39,273 bases of DNA, taken from JALYQB01 sp035640155. Its GTDB lineage: Bacteria; Actinomycetota; Actinomycetes; Mycobacteriales; Pseudonocardiaceae. How positions within the stretch are numbered: the first letter of the stretch is position 1; each line of letters begins with the position of its first letter. The stretch is taken from contig DASQWR010000185.1 in the NCBI GenBank assembly GCA_035640155.1, positions 1-39,273 of the forward strand. Reading direction: 5' to 3'. Made by a program: the position numbers and the translations under genes. The notes below the pieces were generated by a model. The model was not told where the DNA came from and did no database searches. It saw nothing but the letters and a program-made list of their open reading frames with translations. Shown one piece after another: positions 24,433 through 31,898 of this stretch.

Positions 24433-24756
24433 ATGACGATGAGCGTGTCGACACCCTTAGAGCCCTACGCGATCCTCGGTGTCGCACCCGACGCGACCAA
24501 CGCCGAGATCGCCCACGCCTACCGTCGTCTGCTGCGCGCTCACCACCCCGACACCAGCAGCCACCCAGGGGAACCTGCCTGCCTGTCCACTCTCATGGCC
24601 GCCTACCACGTGCTGCGCGACCCAACCCGCCGAGCGGACTACGACCGGCGGCGCAGGCATCGCGAACACGTCGAACGTTCAGCGCCGGTGGCCCCTCAAC
24701 GACGTCAACCGAACCCCCTGATCCGGGCGGGCCCGGTGCGCTGGCACCCCAGCTGA
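24433..24756 (+). CDS. Small J-domain (DnaJ-like) protein
   Basis: A 107-residue protein with one J domain at about 10-72 (LEPYAILGVAPDATNAEIAHAYR, HHPDTS with the essential HPD, and RRADYDRRRR). There is no Gly/Phe region, zinc finger or C-terminal substrate domain, so it is not a full DnaJ but a co-chaperone that could stimulate DnaK. The ATG at 24433 follows GGGAGG. It lies behind the hsp20 terminator, so it probably has its own promoter. With hsp20 and the MerR-type regulator it forms a small heat-shock cluster. Confidence 0.87.
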   Translation: MTMSVSTPLEPYAILGVAPDATNAEIAHAYRRLLRAHHPDTSSHPGEPACLSTLMAAYHVLRDPTRRADYDRRRRHREHVERSAPVAPQRRQPNPLIRAGPVRWHPS

Positions 24757-24840
24757 GCATCAAACTCGTTGCGGTGCCCACAAGGGATGATCGGATCTGT
24801 GATGACCACTACTCAACTGAGGCTGGTGGTCACCCGTCAG

Positions 24841-24859
24841 GTGCGGGTCGGTCCCGCAC
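24841..24859. terminator. Hairpin between convergent genes
   Basis: GTGCGGG (24841-24847) and CCCGCAC (24853-24859) pair perfectly around 5 bases. A second dyad, TGACCAC (24803-24809) / GTGGTCA (24826-24832), lies just before it. Both fall in the gap between the J-domain gene and the convergent nucleotidase gene, as expected for shared terminators. Confidence 0.45.
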
Positions 24860-24906
24860 TCGTTCCACGCTCCGTGCTGCCGAGGAGTCGCGGCACGGCG
24901 ACCGGG

Positions 24907-25479
24907 TCAGTGCCAGCGCGCCAGCTCGCGGACCACGACGTGCACGTCGGACCACGCGTCGATGTCGAGGCAGCCGTCCACCGGGGAGTTCCACGGGCGT
25001 ACCCAGCGGCACACTACCGAGTCAGGCCGCCGGGCCCGCAGCCGCGAGAGGTGCTGCGTCGAGTCCTCGACGTACACCGCGCAGTCCACCTCAGCCTTGT
25101 CGTCGGTCACGTGCACCTCGCGCAGCGCCAGCCGGAGCTCCCCGAGCCAAGCCAGCGTGTCCGCCACCCCCCACTGCGGTTTGGTGCTGATGATCACGAC
25201 ATGGGCGAGGCGCTGCAGCGTGCGCAGGCCCTGCACCGCGCCGTCGTAGACCGGCAGGTCGCGGAACAGGCTGTACCCATCCGGGCCAGCGGTGCGTGCC
25301 CACTGCCAGAACTTCGACATCGACCCGAAGTGCGTCATCCGCGCCGCTGCGTGCCACTCCACCGCATCGGCCACCTGCAGCCGCGCACCGAACTCTGCGT
25401 TGTAGCGGGTGATCCACCCCGTGACGAAGTCAGCGACCACGCCGTCGAGGTCCACCCCGACGCGCAGCTGTGACTCCAT
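24907..25479 (-). CDS. HAD-family 5'(3')-deoxyribonucleotidase-like protein
   Basis: A 190-residue HAD-superfamily hydrolase. Motif I is VGVDLDGVVADF with Asp10 and Asp12; motif II is the VIISTKP strand; an ED pair near VYVEDSTQHL fits motif IV. The layout matches NT5C-type nucleotidases that dephosphorylate (deoxy)nucleoside monophosphates; the substrate is not proven. The ATG at 25479 lies eight bases after a minus-strand TAGCGT hexamer, a leaderless-type start, and is back-to-back with nadD (42 bp between starts). Confidence 0.75.
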   Translation of the reverse strand: MESQLRVGVDLDGVVADFVTGWITRYNAEFGARLQVADAVEWHAAARMTHFGSMSKFWQWARTAGPDGYSLFRDLPVYDGAVQGLRTLQRLAHVVIISTKPQWGVADTLAWLGELRLALREVHVTDDKAEVDCAVYVEDSTQHLSRLRARRPDSVVCRWVRPWNSPVDGCLDIDAWSDVHVVVRELARWH

Positions 25480-25487
25480 GGTCACCG

Positions 25488-25515
25488 ACGCTATCCGACT
25501 CGGCTCCCATAGGCT
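25488..25515. promoter_or_regulatory. Divergent leaderless-type promoters (nucleotidase and nadD)
   Basis: On the plus strand TAGGCT (25510-25515) is followed by six bases and the nadD ATG at 25522. On the minus strand TAGCGT (25493-25488) is followed by eight bases and the nucleotidase ATG at 25479. The two boxes are only 16 bp apart, so the polymerases would compete. Confidence 0.5.
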
Positions 25516-25521
25516 GCCAGC

Positions 25522-26124
25522 ATGTCCGGCCGGCGATCGGGACACAGGCGACTGGGCGTCATGGGTGGGACCTTCGACCCGATCCACCACGGCCACCTCG
25601 TCGCTGCCAGCGAGGTGGCTGACCGCTTCGGGCTGGACGAGGTCGTGTTCGTACCCACCGGCGTGCCGTGGCAGAAGGGCGGGCGCGAGGTCAGCGCCGT
25701 CGAGGACCGTTACCTGATGACGGTGATCGCGACCGCGTCCAACCCACGGTTCACGGTGAGCCGGGTGGATATCGATCGGCGCGGGCCCACCTACACGGTG
25801 GACACCCTCACCGATTTGGCGGCGCGGTTTCCCGACCACGAGCTGTTCTTCATCACCGGGGCTGACGCTCTCGCGCAGATCCTGTCCTGGCAGCGGGTGG
25901 GGGAGCTGTTCGCCCTCGCCCACCTCGTCGGGGTGACCCGTCCGGGTTTCCACCTGGACGACGAGCACCTGCCGGACGGGGCGGTAAGCCTGGTCGAGGT
26001 TCCGGCGATGGCGATCTCCTCCTCCGACTGCCGGCGCCGTACGCGCGAGGGGATACCAATCTGGTACCTGGTGCCGGACGGAGTGGTGCAGTACATCAGC
26101 AAACGCAGGCTGTACCGGGATTAG
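25522..26124 (+). CDS. nadD: Nicotinate-nucleotide adenylyltransferase
   Basis: Joins nicotinate mononucleotide and ATP to form deamido-NAD. The 200-residue protein has the nucleotidyltransferase motif GGTFDPIHHGHL (about 15-26), the FITGADALAQ segment, and the ISSSDCRRR motif (about 170-178) that binds ATP phosphates. The start ATG 25522 is leaderless-type, with no ribosome binding site. In relatives rsfS usually follows; here an unrelated acidic protein does. Confidence 0.95.
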   Translation: MSGRRSGHRRLGVMGGTFDPIHHGHLVAASEVADRFGLDEVVFVPTGVPWQKGGREVSAVEDRYLMTVIATASNPRFTVSRVDIDRRGPTYTVDTLTDLAARFPDHELFFITGADALAQILSWQRVGELFALAHLVGVTRPGFHLDDEHLPDGAVSLVEVPAMAISSSDCRRRTREGIPIWYLVPDGVVQYISKRRLYRD

Positions 26125-26180
26125 CTGGACCTACCTCCGCTGCACCCTCGCTACCTGCGTCTGAGTCGTGGGCAGTCATC

Positions 26181-26204
26181 GACCGTTGAGGACTGTGGAC
26201 GGTC
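26181..26204. promoter_or_regulatory. 6-bp inverted repeat after nadD
   Basis: GACCGT (26181-26186) and ACGGTC (26199-26204) are exact mirror copies with 12 bases between, 56 bp after nadD and 40 bp before the next gene. It may be a weak terminator or an operator; evidence is positional only. Confidence 0.3.
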
Positions 26205-26244
26205 ATTCTGCGGACCCTCTGCGGACTTCGCGCGTTCCGGGCAG

Positions 26245-26613
26245 GTGAACCTGTTCGTGCCCCAGCCGTTGGGGACCGACCAGCGTGGTCGGTGGGTGCC
26301 GGTGCGGGACCGACCCTCGCCGGGGCGTCGCTATGGCGCAGAGCGGGACCGATGGAGCCGGCGGCAACATGTCGGACGGAGTGACGGGAGTACCGCCGGG
26401 CAGAACGAGGGCGGCTCCGGAGGCGAGTCCGAGGATGACGGCGGCATCGGGAACCTGGGGGACCGCATCAGGGACGCTGTCGACAACCTCCTCGGCCGTG
26501 GCGACAACGGGGACAACAACGACCTCGTCGGCGGCGATGACGTCATCGACCTCGAACCCAACCTGGACAATCAGGACAACGAATTCGATGGCCTCGGCCG
26601 CATCCTCGGCTGA
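26245..26613 (+). CDS. Acidic hypothetical protein
   Basis: I do not recognise this 122-residue protein. The first 50 residues are Arg/Pro-rich, the middle is Gly/Ser/Glu-rich, and the C-terminal half is strongly acidic and Asn/Asp/Gly-rich (repeated GDNGDNND- and LDNQDNE-type stretches) with hydrophobic residues spaced as in a short helix (RIRDAVDNLLG). There is no signal peptide or membrane segment. Third codon positions are mostly G or C, which supports real coding on this strand. The GTG start at 26245 has no clear ribosome binding site. A 152-residue open frame on the other strand looks like a shadow. Confidence 0.5.
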   Translation: MNLFVPQPLGTDQRGRWVPVRDRPSPGRRYGAERDRWSRRQHVGRSDGSTAGQNEGGSGGESEDDGGIGNLGDRIRDAVDNLLGRGDNGDNNDLVGGDDVIDLEPNLDNQDNEFDGLGRILG

Positions 26614-26709
26614 GTTTCTGCTGGCCACGATGGTCCGGACCGGCAGTAGGTCCGGGACCACACCCGTCCCCTTCCCTGGTAGGTCACGCAGGTTGCCCGC
26701 CAGGGCGGG

Positions 26710-27303
26710 TCAGCGCGCTGCCGGCCGGTAGGTGCAGATGAGGACGCCGGTCCCGGTTGTCGCGGTCGAGACCAGCTCGAGCGGGCGGGCCTGACCGTCG
26801 GCGGGGAACACCCGTTTGCCGCCGCCGAGCAGGACCGGCTCGATCATCAGCCGGTACTCGTCGACGAGGTCGTGTTCAATCAGCTGCGCAGCGAGCGACG
26901 CACTGCCCATGACCTGCAGCCCCTTGCCGTCCCGTGCTCGCAGTTCGCGCACCGCGCCGATCACGTCGTCGGCGGGTAGCAGGGTCGAGCCGGACCAGGT
27001 GAGGTCGTCCTGGTTGAGCGTGCGGGATGCCACGTACTTGGGGATCTCGTTCATGCGGTCGGTAAAGGGGTCGCCTGCGCGGCCGGGCCAGGCGGCGGCC
27101 ATCGCCTGCCAGGTGCGCCGACCGAACAGCAGCGCCTCCGTCGAGGCCATGACCTCGTCGATCGCCGAGCCCATGGCCTCCGGGTCGAAGTACGGCATCG
27201 ACCAGCCACCATGGCCGAACCCACCGTCGGTGTCCTCCTCGCGGCCGCCGGGCGCCTGCACGACGCCGTCCAGGCTCATGAAGTCACTGAGAATGATCTG
27301 CAT
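26710..27303 (-). CDS. Dihydrofolate-reductase-fold (RibD C-terminal-like) protein
   Basis: A 197-residue protein of the RibD-C/DHFR-like family: start MQIILSDFMSLDGVVQAPG, the LLFGRRTWQAM helix-turn (about 60-70), GLQVMGSASLAAQL (about 127-140) and LVDEYRLMIEPVLLGGGKRVF (about 145-166). Family members bind NADPH, but most lone copies of this type have no proven substrate; reductase function is an inference. ATG 27303 is preceded by AAGGAG. It is divergent from hisD, with about 360 bp between. Confidence 0.85.
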   Translation of the reverse strand: MQIILSDFMSLDGVVQAPGGREEDTDGGFGHGGWSMPYFDPEAMGSAIDEVMASTEALLFGRRTWQAMAAAWPGRAGDPFTDRMNEIPKYVASRTLNQDDLTWSGSTLLPADDVIGAVRELRARDGKGLQVMGSASLAAQLIEHDLVDEYRLMIEPVLLGGGKRVFPADGQARPLELVSTATTGTGVLICTYRPAAR

Positions 27304-27623
27304 CGCTACTCCTTGATCGGGCGGCAATTGCGCTCGCCGGTCAGTAGTAGACCCGGCCCGGGCGGCAAAGTCATCGCCCGAGGGACAACTCCGGCACGCG
27401 TCGGCGGGCTGCTGGTCCGGACACCATCGCCGGTAGTCAGGTATCCCGAGGACGACACGTCGGCATCGAGGTGAACGACCCTGCCGTTCGGCGACAGATT
27501 GCGGGCAGTGCCGCTGAACGCACTGTGGCGCCTCGCCCCATGACGAGCGCTACCCGCAGGTGATGCCGGTGATCCGGGGCACGCAGTCCGCGTAGCCGAG
27601 CAGCAGGTCCACCGCAGCGTCAC

Positions 27624-27629
27624 TACGCT
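27624..27629 (+). promoter_or_regulatory. Possible -10 hexamer for hisD
   Basis: TACGCT lies 18 bases before an in-frame ATG (27648) and 33 before the preferred hisD start (27663). No convincing -35 is seen. The rest of 27304-27662 holds no gene I can support; a minus-strand frame ending at 27550 overlaps hisD and was not accepted. Confidence 0.3.
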
Positions 27630-27662
27630 GGGCAGCGCCGTCCCCAGATGCGAAAGGCCCTG

Positions 27663-28988
27663 ATGCTCGCCCGCACCGACCTGCGCGGTCACGCGCTGTC
27701 TCCCGCTGGGCTGCGCGCCGTGCTGCCGCGCGCCGAGATGGACGTCGACGCGGTGGCCGCCCAGGTGGCGCCACTGATCGACGCCGTGCGCGAGCGGGGC
27801 GTCGAGGCGGCGCTCGAGCTCACCGAGCGCTTCGACCGGGTGCGTCCGGCAAGCGTTCGGGTACCGGCCACGTCGCTGCGCACCGCGCTGTCTGGGCTGG
27901 ACCCCGCGGTGCGCGCCGCCCTGGAGGAGTCGATCGCCCGGGCCCGCCGGGTGCACGAGGACCAGCGCCGCCGCGAGACCACCACCCAGGTCGTTCCGGG
28001 CGGCACCGTCACCGAGCGCTGGGTGCCGGTCACCCGGGTCGGGCTCTACGCGCCGGGCGGGGTCGCGGTCTACCCGTCCAGCGTGGTGATGAACGTGGTG
28101 CCGGCCCAGGTCGCCGGGGTCGAGTCGCTGGTCGTCTGCTCGCCCCCGCAGGCCGAGCACGGCGGGCTGCCGCATCCGGCGGTGCTGGCTGCCGCCGCGC
28201 TGCTGGACGTCGAGGAGGTGTGGGCGCTCGGTGGCGCGCAGGCCATCGCGCTGCTGGCCCACGGAGGGGTGGACACCGACGGCGCTCGGCTGGACCCCGT
28301 CGACATGATCACCGGACCGGGCAACGTCTACGTCACCGCCGCGAAGCGCGCGTTGCGCGGGTTGGTCGGCATCGACGCCGAGGCCGGCCCCACCGAGATC
28401 GCCATCCTGGCCGACGCCGGGGCCGATCCGGTGCACGTCGCCGCAGACCTGATCTCCCAGGCCGAGCACGACACCATAGCAGCGTCAGTGCTGGTCACCG
28501 ACTCCGAGGCGCTCGCCGAGGCCGTGGACACCGAGCTCGAGCGGCAGGTCGGCCACACCCGGCACACCGAGCGGATCCGCACGGCGCTGTCCGGCGCCCA
28601 GTCCGGCTGCGTGCTGGTGTCCGCCGTGGACGCGGGGTTGTCCGTCGTGGACGCCTACGCCGCCGAGCACCTGGAGGTGCAGACCGCGGACGCCGCCGCG
28701 GTGGCCCGCCGGGTGCGCAACGCGGGCGCTATCTTCGTCGGACCCTACGCGCCGGTGTCCTTGGGCGACTACTGCGCGGGCTCCAACCACGTGCTGCCCA
28801 CCGGGGGCTGCGCCCGGCACTCCGGCGGGTTGTCGGTGCAGACGTTCCTGCGCGGGATCCACCTCGTCGAGTACGACGAGGACGCCCTGGTGAAGGTCGC
28901 CGACCACGTGGTGGCCCTCGCCGAGGCTGAGGACCTGCCCGCCCACGGACAGGCCGTCACCGCCCGGATGCGCGGGCGGGCGCGGTGA
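27663..28988 (+). CDS. hisD: Histidinol dehydrogenase
   Basis: Last two steps of histidine synthesis: zinc- and NAD-dependent oxidation of histidinol to histidine. The 441-residue protein (from ATG 27663, MLARTDLRG, matching family starts; ATG 27648 adds five residues) shows GLYAPGGVAVYPSSVVMN, GPGNVYVTAAKR, the active-site region SQAEHDTIA with the Gln/His zinc ligands, and YAAEHLEV with the catalytic Glu-His. It is the first gene of hisD-hisC-hisB, joined by 4-base overlaps. Confidence 0.95.
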   Translation: MLARTDLRGHALSPAGLRAVLPRAEMDVDAVAAQVAPLIDAVRERGVEAALELTERFDRVRPASVRVPATSLRTALSGLDPAVRAALEESIARARRVHEDQRRRETTTQVVPGGTVTERWVPVTRVGLYAPGGVAVYPSSVVMNVVPAQVAGVESLVVCSPPQAEHGGLPHPAVLAAAALLDVEEVWALGGAQAIALLAHGGVDTDGARLDPVDMITGPGNVYVTAAKRALRGLVGIDAEAGPTEIAILADAGADPVHVAADLISQAEHDTIAASVLVTDSEALAEAVDTELERQVGHTRHTERIRTALSGAQSGCVLVSAVDAGLSVVDAYAAEHLEVQTADAAAVARRVRNAGAIFVGPYAPVSLGDYCAGSNHVLPTGGCARHSGGLSVQTFLRGIHLVEYDEDALVKVADHVVALAEAEDLPAHGQAVTARMRGRAR

Positions 28989-30124
28989 GCGCCATCGAGG
29001 TTCCTGTGGATGCCCCTATCGGGTCTGAGGTGGTGCTCGCGGACCTGCCGCTGCGCGAGGACCTGCGCGACGCCAGCCCCTACGGTGCCCCGCAGCTGGA
29101 CGTGCCGGTGCGGCTGAACACCAATGAGAACCCCTACCCGCCGCCGCCCGCGCTGGTGGCCGAGGTGGTGGCCGATGTCGAGCGCGCCGCGCGCGAGCTG
29201 CACCGCTACCCCGACCGCGACGCCGTCGCGTTGCGCTCGGATCTCGCCGCGTACCTCGCAGGCCGCACCGGAGTGCCGCTCACGGCCGCGAACCTGTGGG
29301 CGGCCAACGGATCCAACGAGGTGCTCCAGCAGCTGCTGCAGGCGTTCGGCGGTCCTGGGCGCAGCGCGCTTGGCTTCGTCCCCTCCTACTCGATGCACCC
29401 AATCATCTCCGCGGGCACCCGCACCGCGTGGATCCCGGCGCCCCGGCGGGCGGACTTCTCCCTCGACGCGCTGCGCGCGGTCGCGGCGGTGCGCGAGCAC
29501 CGGCCCGACGTGCTCTTCGTGACCAGCCCGAACAATCCCACCGGGGCCGCGGTGCCCCTCGGGGACCTGCGTTCCGTGCTCGCCGTCGCCCCCGGAATCG
29601 TGGTCGTCGACGAGGCCTACGGTGAGTTCTCGCACCAGCCGAGCGCGGTCGGGCTGCTGGCCGAGTTCCCCGGGACGCTCGCCGTCTGCCGGACGATGAG
29701 CAAGGCGTTCGCCTTCGCCGGCGGGCGCCTCGGTTACCTCGCCGCCGCACCGGCGGTGGTGGACGCGCTGCTGCTCGTCCGGCTGCCCTACCACCTGTCG
29801 GTGCTCACCCAGGCTGCCGCCCGCGCCGCGCTGCGTCACGCGGAGTCCACCCTGGGCTCGGTGACGACCCTGGTGGCCGAGCGGGGTCGGGTGTCCGCCG
29901 CGTTGCGGGAGCTCGGCGCCGAGGTGGTGTCCAGCGACGCCAACTTCGTCCTCTTCGGACGGTTCGCCGACGAGTCGGTGACGTGGCGGCGCTACCTGGA
30001 CCACGGTGTGCTCGTCCGCGACGTCGGCATCGAGGGCCACCTGCGGGTGACGATCGGCACGCCTCCGGAGAACGATGCCTTCCTGGCCGCGAGCGCGGCC
30101 GTGCTAGCCCAGGAGAGACCGTGA
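28985..30124 (+). CDS. hisC: Histidinol-phosphate aminotransferase
   Basis: PLP-dependent class II aminotransferase, 379 residues, converting imidazole-acetol phosphate to histidinol phosphate. It shows LNTNENPYPPP at about 44-54, TSPNNPTGA (about 179-187), VVDEAYGEF with the PLP-ring Asp, and the Schiff-base lysine in TMSKAFAFAGGRLGY. The GTG start overlaps the hisD stop and the stop overlaps the hisB start, so translation is coupled through the three genes. Confidence 0.95.
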   Translation: MSAIEVPVDAPIGSEVVLADLPLREDLRDASPYGAPQLDVPVRLNTNENPYPPPPALVAEVVADVERAARELHRYPDRDAVALRSDLAAYLAGRTGVPLTAANLWAANGSNEVLQQLLQAFGGPGRSALGFVPSYSMHPIISAGTRTAWIPAPRRADFSLDALRAVAAVREHRPDVLFVTSPNNPTGAAVPLGDLRSVLAVAPGIVVVDEAYGEFSHQPSAVGLLAEFPGTLAVCRTMSKAFAFAGGRLGYLAAAPAVVDALLLVRLPYHLSVLTQAAARAALRHAESTLGSVTTLVAERGRVSAALRELGAEVVSSDANFVLFGRFADESVTWRRYLDHGVLVRDVGIEGHLRVTIGTPPENDAFLAASAAVLAQERP

Positions 30125-30720
30125 GCCGCACCGCCCGGATCGAGCGGGTGACCAAGGAGTCCTCGGTGCTGGTCGAGATCGATCTCGACGGCACCGGGCG
30201 CACGGAGGTCGGCACCGGGGTGGCGTTCTTCGACCACATGCTCACGTCGCTGGGCAAGCACGCCGCCTTCGACCTCGTGGTGCGCGCCACCGGGGACGTG
30301 GACATCGACGCGCATCACACCGTGGAGGACGTCGCTATCGTGCTCGGCCAGGCGCTGGGCCAGGCGCTGGGCGACAAGTCCGGAATCCGGCGCTTCGGTG
30401 ACGCCTGGGTGCCGATGGACGAGACTCTGGCGCACGCTGCGGTGGACGTCTCGGGGCGGCCCTACTGCGTGCACACCGGAGAGCCCGAAGCGCTGGTGTC
30501 CTTCGTGGTCGGCGGGAACTACCCGACCGTGCTCAACCAGCACGTCTTCGAGACCCTCGCCTTCCAGGCGCAGATCGCGCTGCATCTCCGGGTGGAGCAC
30601 GGGCGGGACCCGCACCACGTCACCGAAGCGCAGTACAAGGCCCTCGCGCGGGCGTTGCGAGCCGCCGTCGAACCCGACCCGCGCGCCAGCGGGGTGCCCT
30701 CCACGAAAGGCGTGCTCTGA
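30121..30720 (+). CDS. hisB: Imidazoleglycerol-phosphate dehydratase
   Basis: A 199-residue manganese-dependent dehydratase. It has the metal-binding repeats FFDHMLTSLGKHA and DAHHTVEDVAI in the first half and the matching HHVTEAQYKALARAL in the second, plus the MDETLAHAAVD segment. It is a single-domain HisB, without the histidinol phosphatase fused in enterobacteria. The GTG at 30121 is behind AGGAGAG; the longer frame from 29983 lies inside hisC and is rejected. In relatives hisH follows directly; here the next gene is on the other strand and hisH is 3 kb away. Confidence 0.95.
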   Translation: MSRTARIERVTKESSVLVEIDLDGTGRTEVGTGVAFFDHMLTSLGKHAAFDLVVRATGDVDIDAHHTVEDVAIVLGQALGQALGDKSGIRRFGDAWVPMDETLAHAAVDVSGRPYCVHTGEPEALVSFVVGGNYPTVLNQHVFETLAFQAQIALHLRVEHGRDPHHVTEAQYKALARALRAAVEPDPRASGVPSTKGVL

Positions 30721-30750
30721 GCACGTCGACGCGCTGCAGCGAAACGGCAG

Positions 30751-31404
30751 TCACGGCCGGAGCCGGAACGGTGGGTACGCGTCGGTGACCAGCAGGAAGG
30801 CGTAGCCGGTCACTCGGGTGCTCCACCGCAGGACGCCGACGACGAAGTCGAACAGCGGGCGCGGGTACCGGCCGGTGAACAGGATCGCGAACCAGGAGAT
30901 GACGATGACGACGAAGGCGGCGATGCCGAGGAAGAACAACACGATGTAGTGCGGGATCGCCAGCAGCCACTTCACCAGCGGCAACCACCGGTTCAGCTCC
31001 CGGTGTGCTTCCGGGTAGCGGATGTCGAGGTGCAGCGCCTGCCGCTCGTCGGTGGACGGGTACTCGTCGCGTAGCAGCGCGAGGTAGACGGTGACCCGGT
31101 TGCTGAACCTCAGGAGTTCGAGATTCCAGTCGAACCACCAGCGCGGGTACTTGCGCCGGAAGAGGATCAGCAGCAGGGGCGGAAGGAACAGCAGGCCGCC
31201 CGCGCTGACGACGATGACCCGGGTCTGTTCCGGTCCGAACGACGTCGCCGGGCCGCTCACGAGGGCCACCACGATCGCTATCGGGATCGCCATGAACAGC
31301 CGGAAGAACGTCGTGAGCCGGTCGAGACCCCGATCGGGGTAGTCGACATCGAACTGCACCGGGTACGCCGTCGGACCCGCCGCACCAGAATCGATCGTTG
31401 ACAT
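30751..31404 (-). CDS. DUF4389 membrane protein
   Basis: A 217-residue membrane protein of the DUF4389 family (function unknown). It has an N-terminal cytoplasmic stretch, hydrophobic segments at about 36-55, 65-85 and 145-175, and the internally repeated pattern KYPRWWFDWNLELLRFSNRV / RYPRPLFDFVVGVLRWSTRV followed by a Tyr-Pro motif, typical of DUF4389. ATG 31404 follows GGAGGGA. It is convergent with hisB, with 30 bp between stops. It is one of four genes that split the his cluster. Confidence 0.8.
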   Translation of the reverse strand: MSTIDSGAAGPTAYPVQFDVDYPDRGLDRLTTFFRLFMAIPIAIVVALVSGPATSFGPEQTRVIVVSAGGLLFLPPLLLILFRRKYPRWWFDWNLELLRFSNRVTVYLALLRDEYPSTDERQALHLDIRYPEAHRELNRWLPLVKWLLAIPHYIVLFFLGIAAFVVIVISWFAILFTGRYPRPLFDFVVGVLRWSTRVTGYAFLLVTDAYPPFRLRP

Positions 31405-31495
31405 CGCGATTCCCTCCGCCCCCGGCCAGGCGCTGTCGGCCTTGCTCGAGCACTGCGAGCAGACTAGATGATCAGTCAAGGCATACTCATTGCCG

Positions 31496-31853
31496 TCACT
31501 GCGGCCGTTCCTCCTGCAGCTCGAACAGCTCGGCGAGTACGGCCTCGCACCGGCCGTCGCGAAACCACACCACGCCGGAGGGACCCAGTAGGGTCGGTGG
31601 GCAGGATCAGCCGATCTTCGTTGGTGCGGGTGCGCATCGCCACAGTCCGGTCCTCGCCTTCGATCGCCACCGCGTCGGTCCAGGTCCGCCCGACGCGCAC
31701 GGCGACGATCGCCACCGGCCCGCCGTGGCGATCGTGGATCAGGTCGGCGCGCCACCCGTTCGCTGGCGTCAGGCACCGCAGATATGGCGTTGCCGGGTAG
31801 CTCGGTCCGGTCACAGTCGCACCGTGGCGCGAAATGGGAACGGGGAGTGACAC
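31496..31853 (-). pseudogene. Small hypothetical protein gene with a one-base frameshift
   Basis: From GTG 31853 the minus strand encodes a protein-like sequence (WRADLIHDRHGGPVAIVAV, WTDAVAIEGEDRTVAMRTRT, LILPTDPTG). Near 31584-31586 the frame breaks: the natural continuation, GVVWFRDGRCEAVLAELF to EERPQ and a TGA at 31496, is in another frame. Removing one base from a run of three (GGG on the coding strand) restores a product of about 118 residues. It could be a true mutation or a base error. It is divergent from the XRE-type regulator, 45 bp apart, with an inverted repeat over its start. The family is not recognised. Confidence 0.6.
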
Positions 31854-31871
31854 AGCGGTGCCAGTTGTGTC
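31849..31871. promoter_or_regulatory. Inverted repeat between the XRE gene and its divergent neighbour
   Basis: GACACA (31849-31854) and TGTGTC (31866-31871) are exact mirror copies 11 bases apart. One arm covers the start codon of the divergent small gene, the other the -35 (TTGTGT) of the XRE gene, so a bound regulator could control both. Confidence 0.45.
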
Positions 31872-31892
31872 CACCCCTCCTGTACGTAGCCT
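31865..31892 (+). promoter_or_regulatory. Leaderless-type promoter of the XRE regulator
   Basis: TTGTGT (31865-31870), 16 bp, TAGCCT (31887-31892), then six bases and the ATG at 31899. There is no ribosome binding site before the ATG. Confidence 0.55.
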
Positions 31893-31898
31893 GAGCGC

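Noticed and set aside
26203..26661. A 152-codon minus-strand frame opposite the acidic protein
   Set aside because: Val/Ala/Pro-rich with no start signal; third-position composition favours the plus strand.
27550..27774. Minus-strand frame ending near 27550 upstream of hisD
   Set aside because: Most of it is antisense to hisD and Arg/Ala-rich; the short end alone cannot be assigned.
30340..30376. 12-bp tandem repeat in hisB (LGQALGQALG)
   Set aside because: This Ala-Leu-Gly-Gln pattern is ordinary in actinobacterial HisB.
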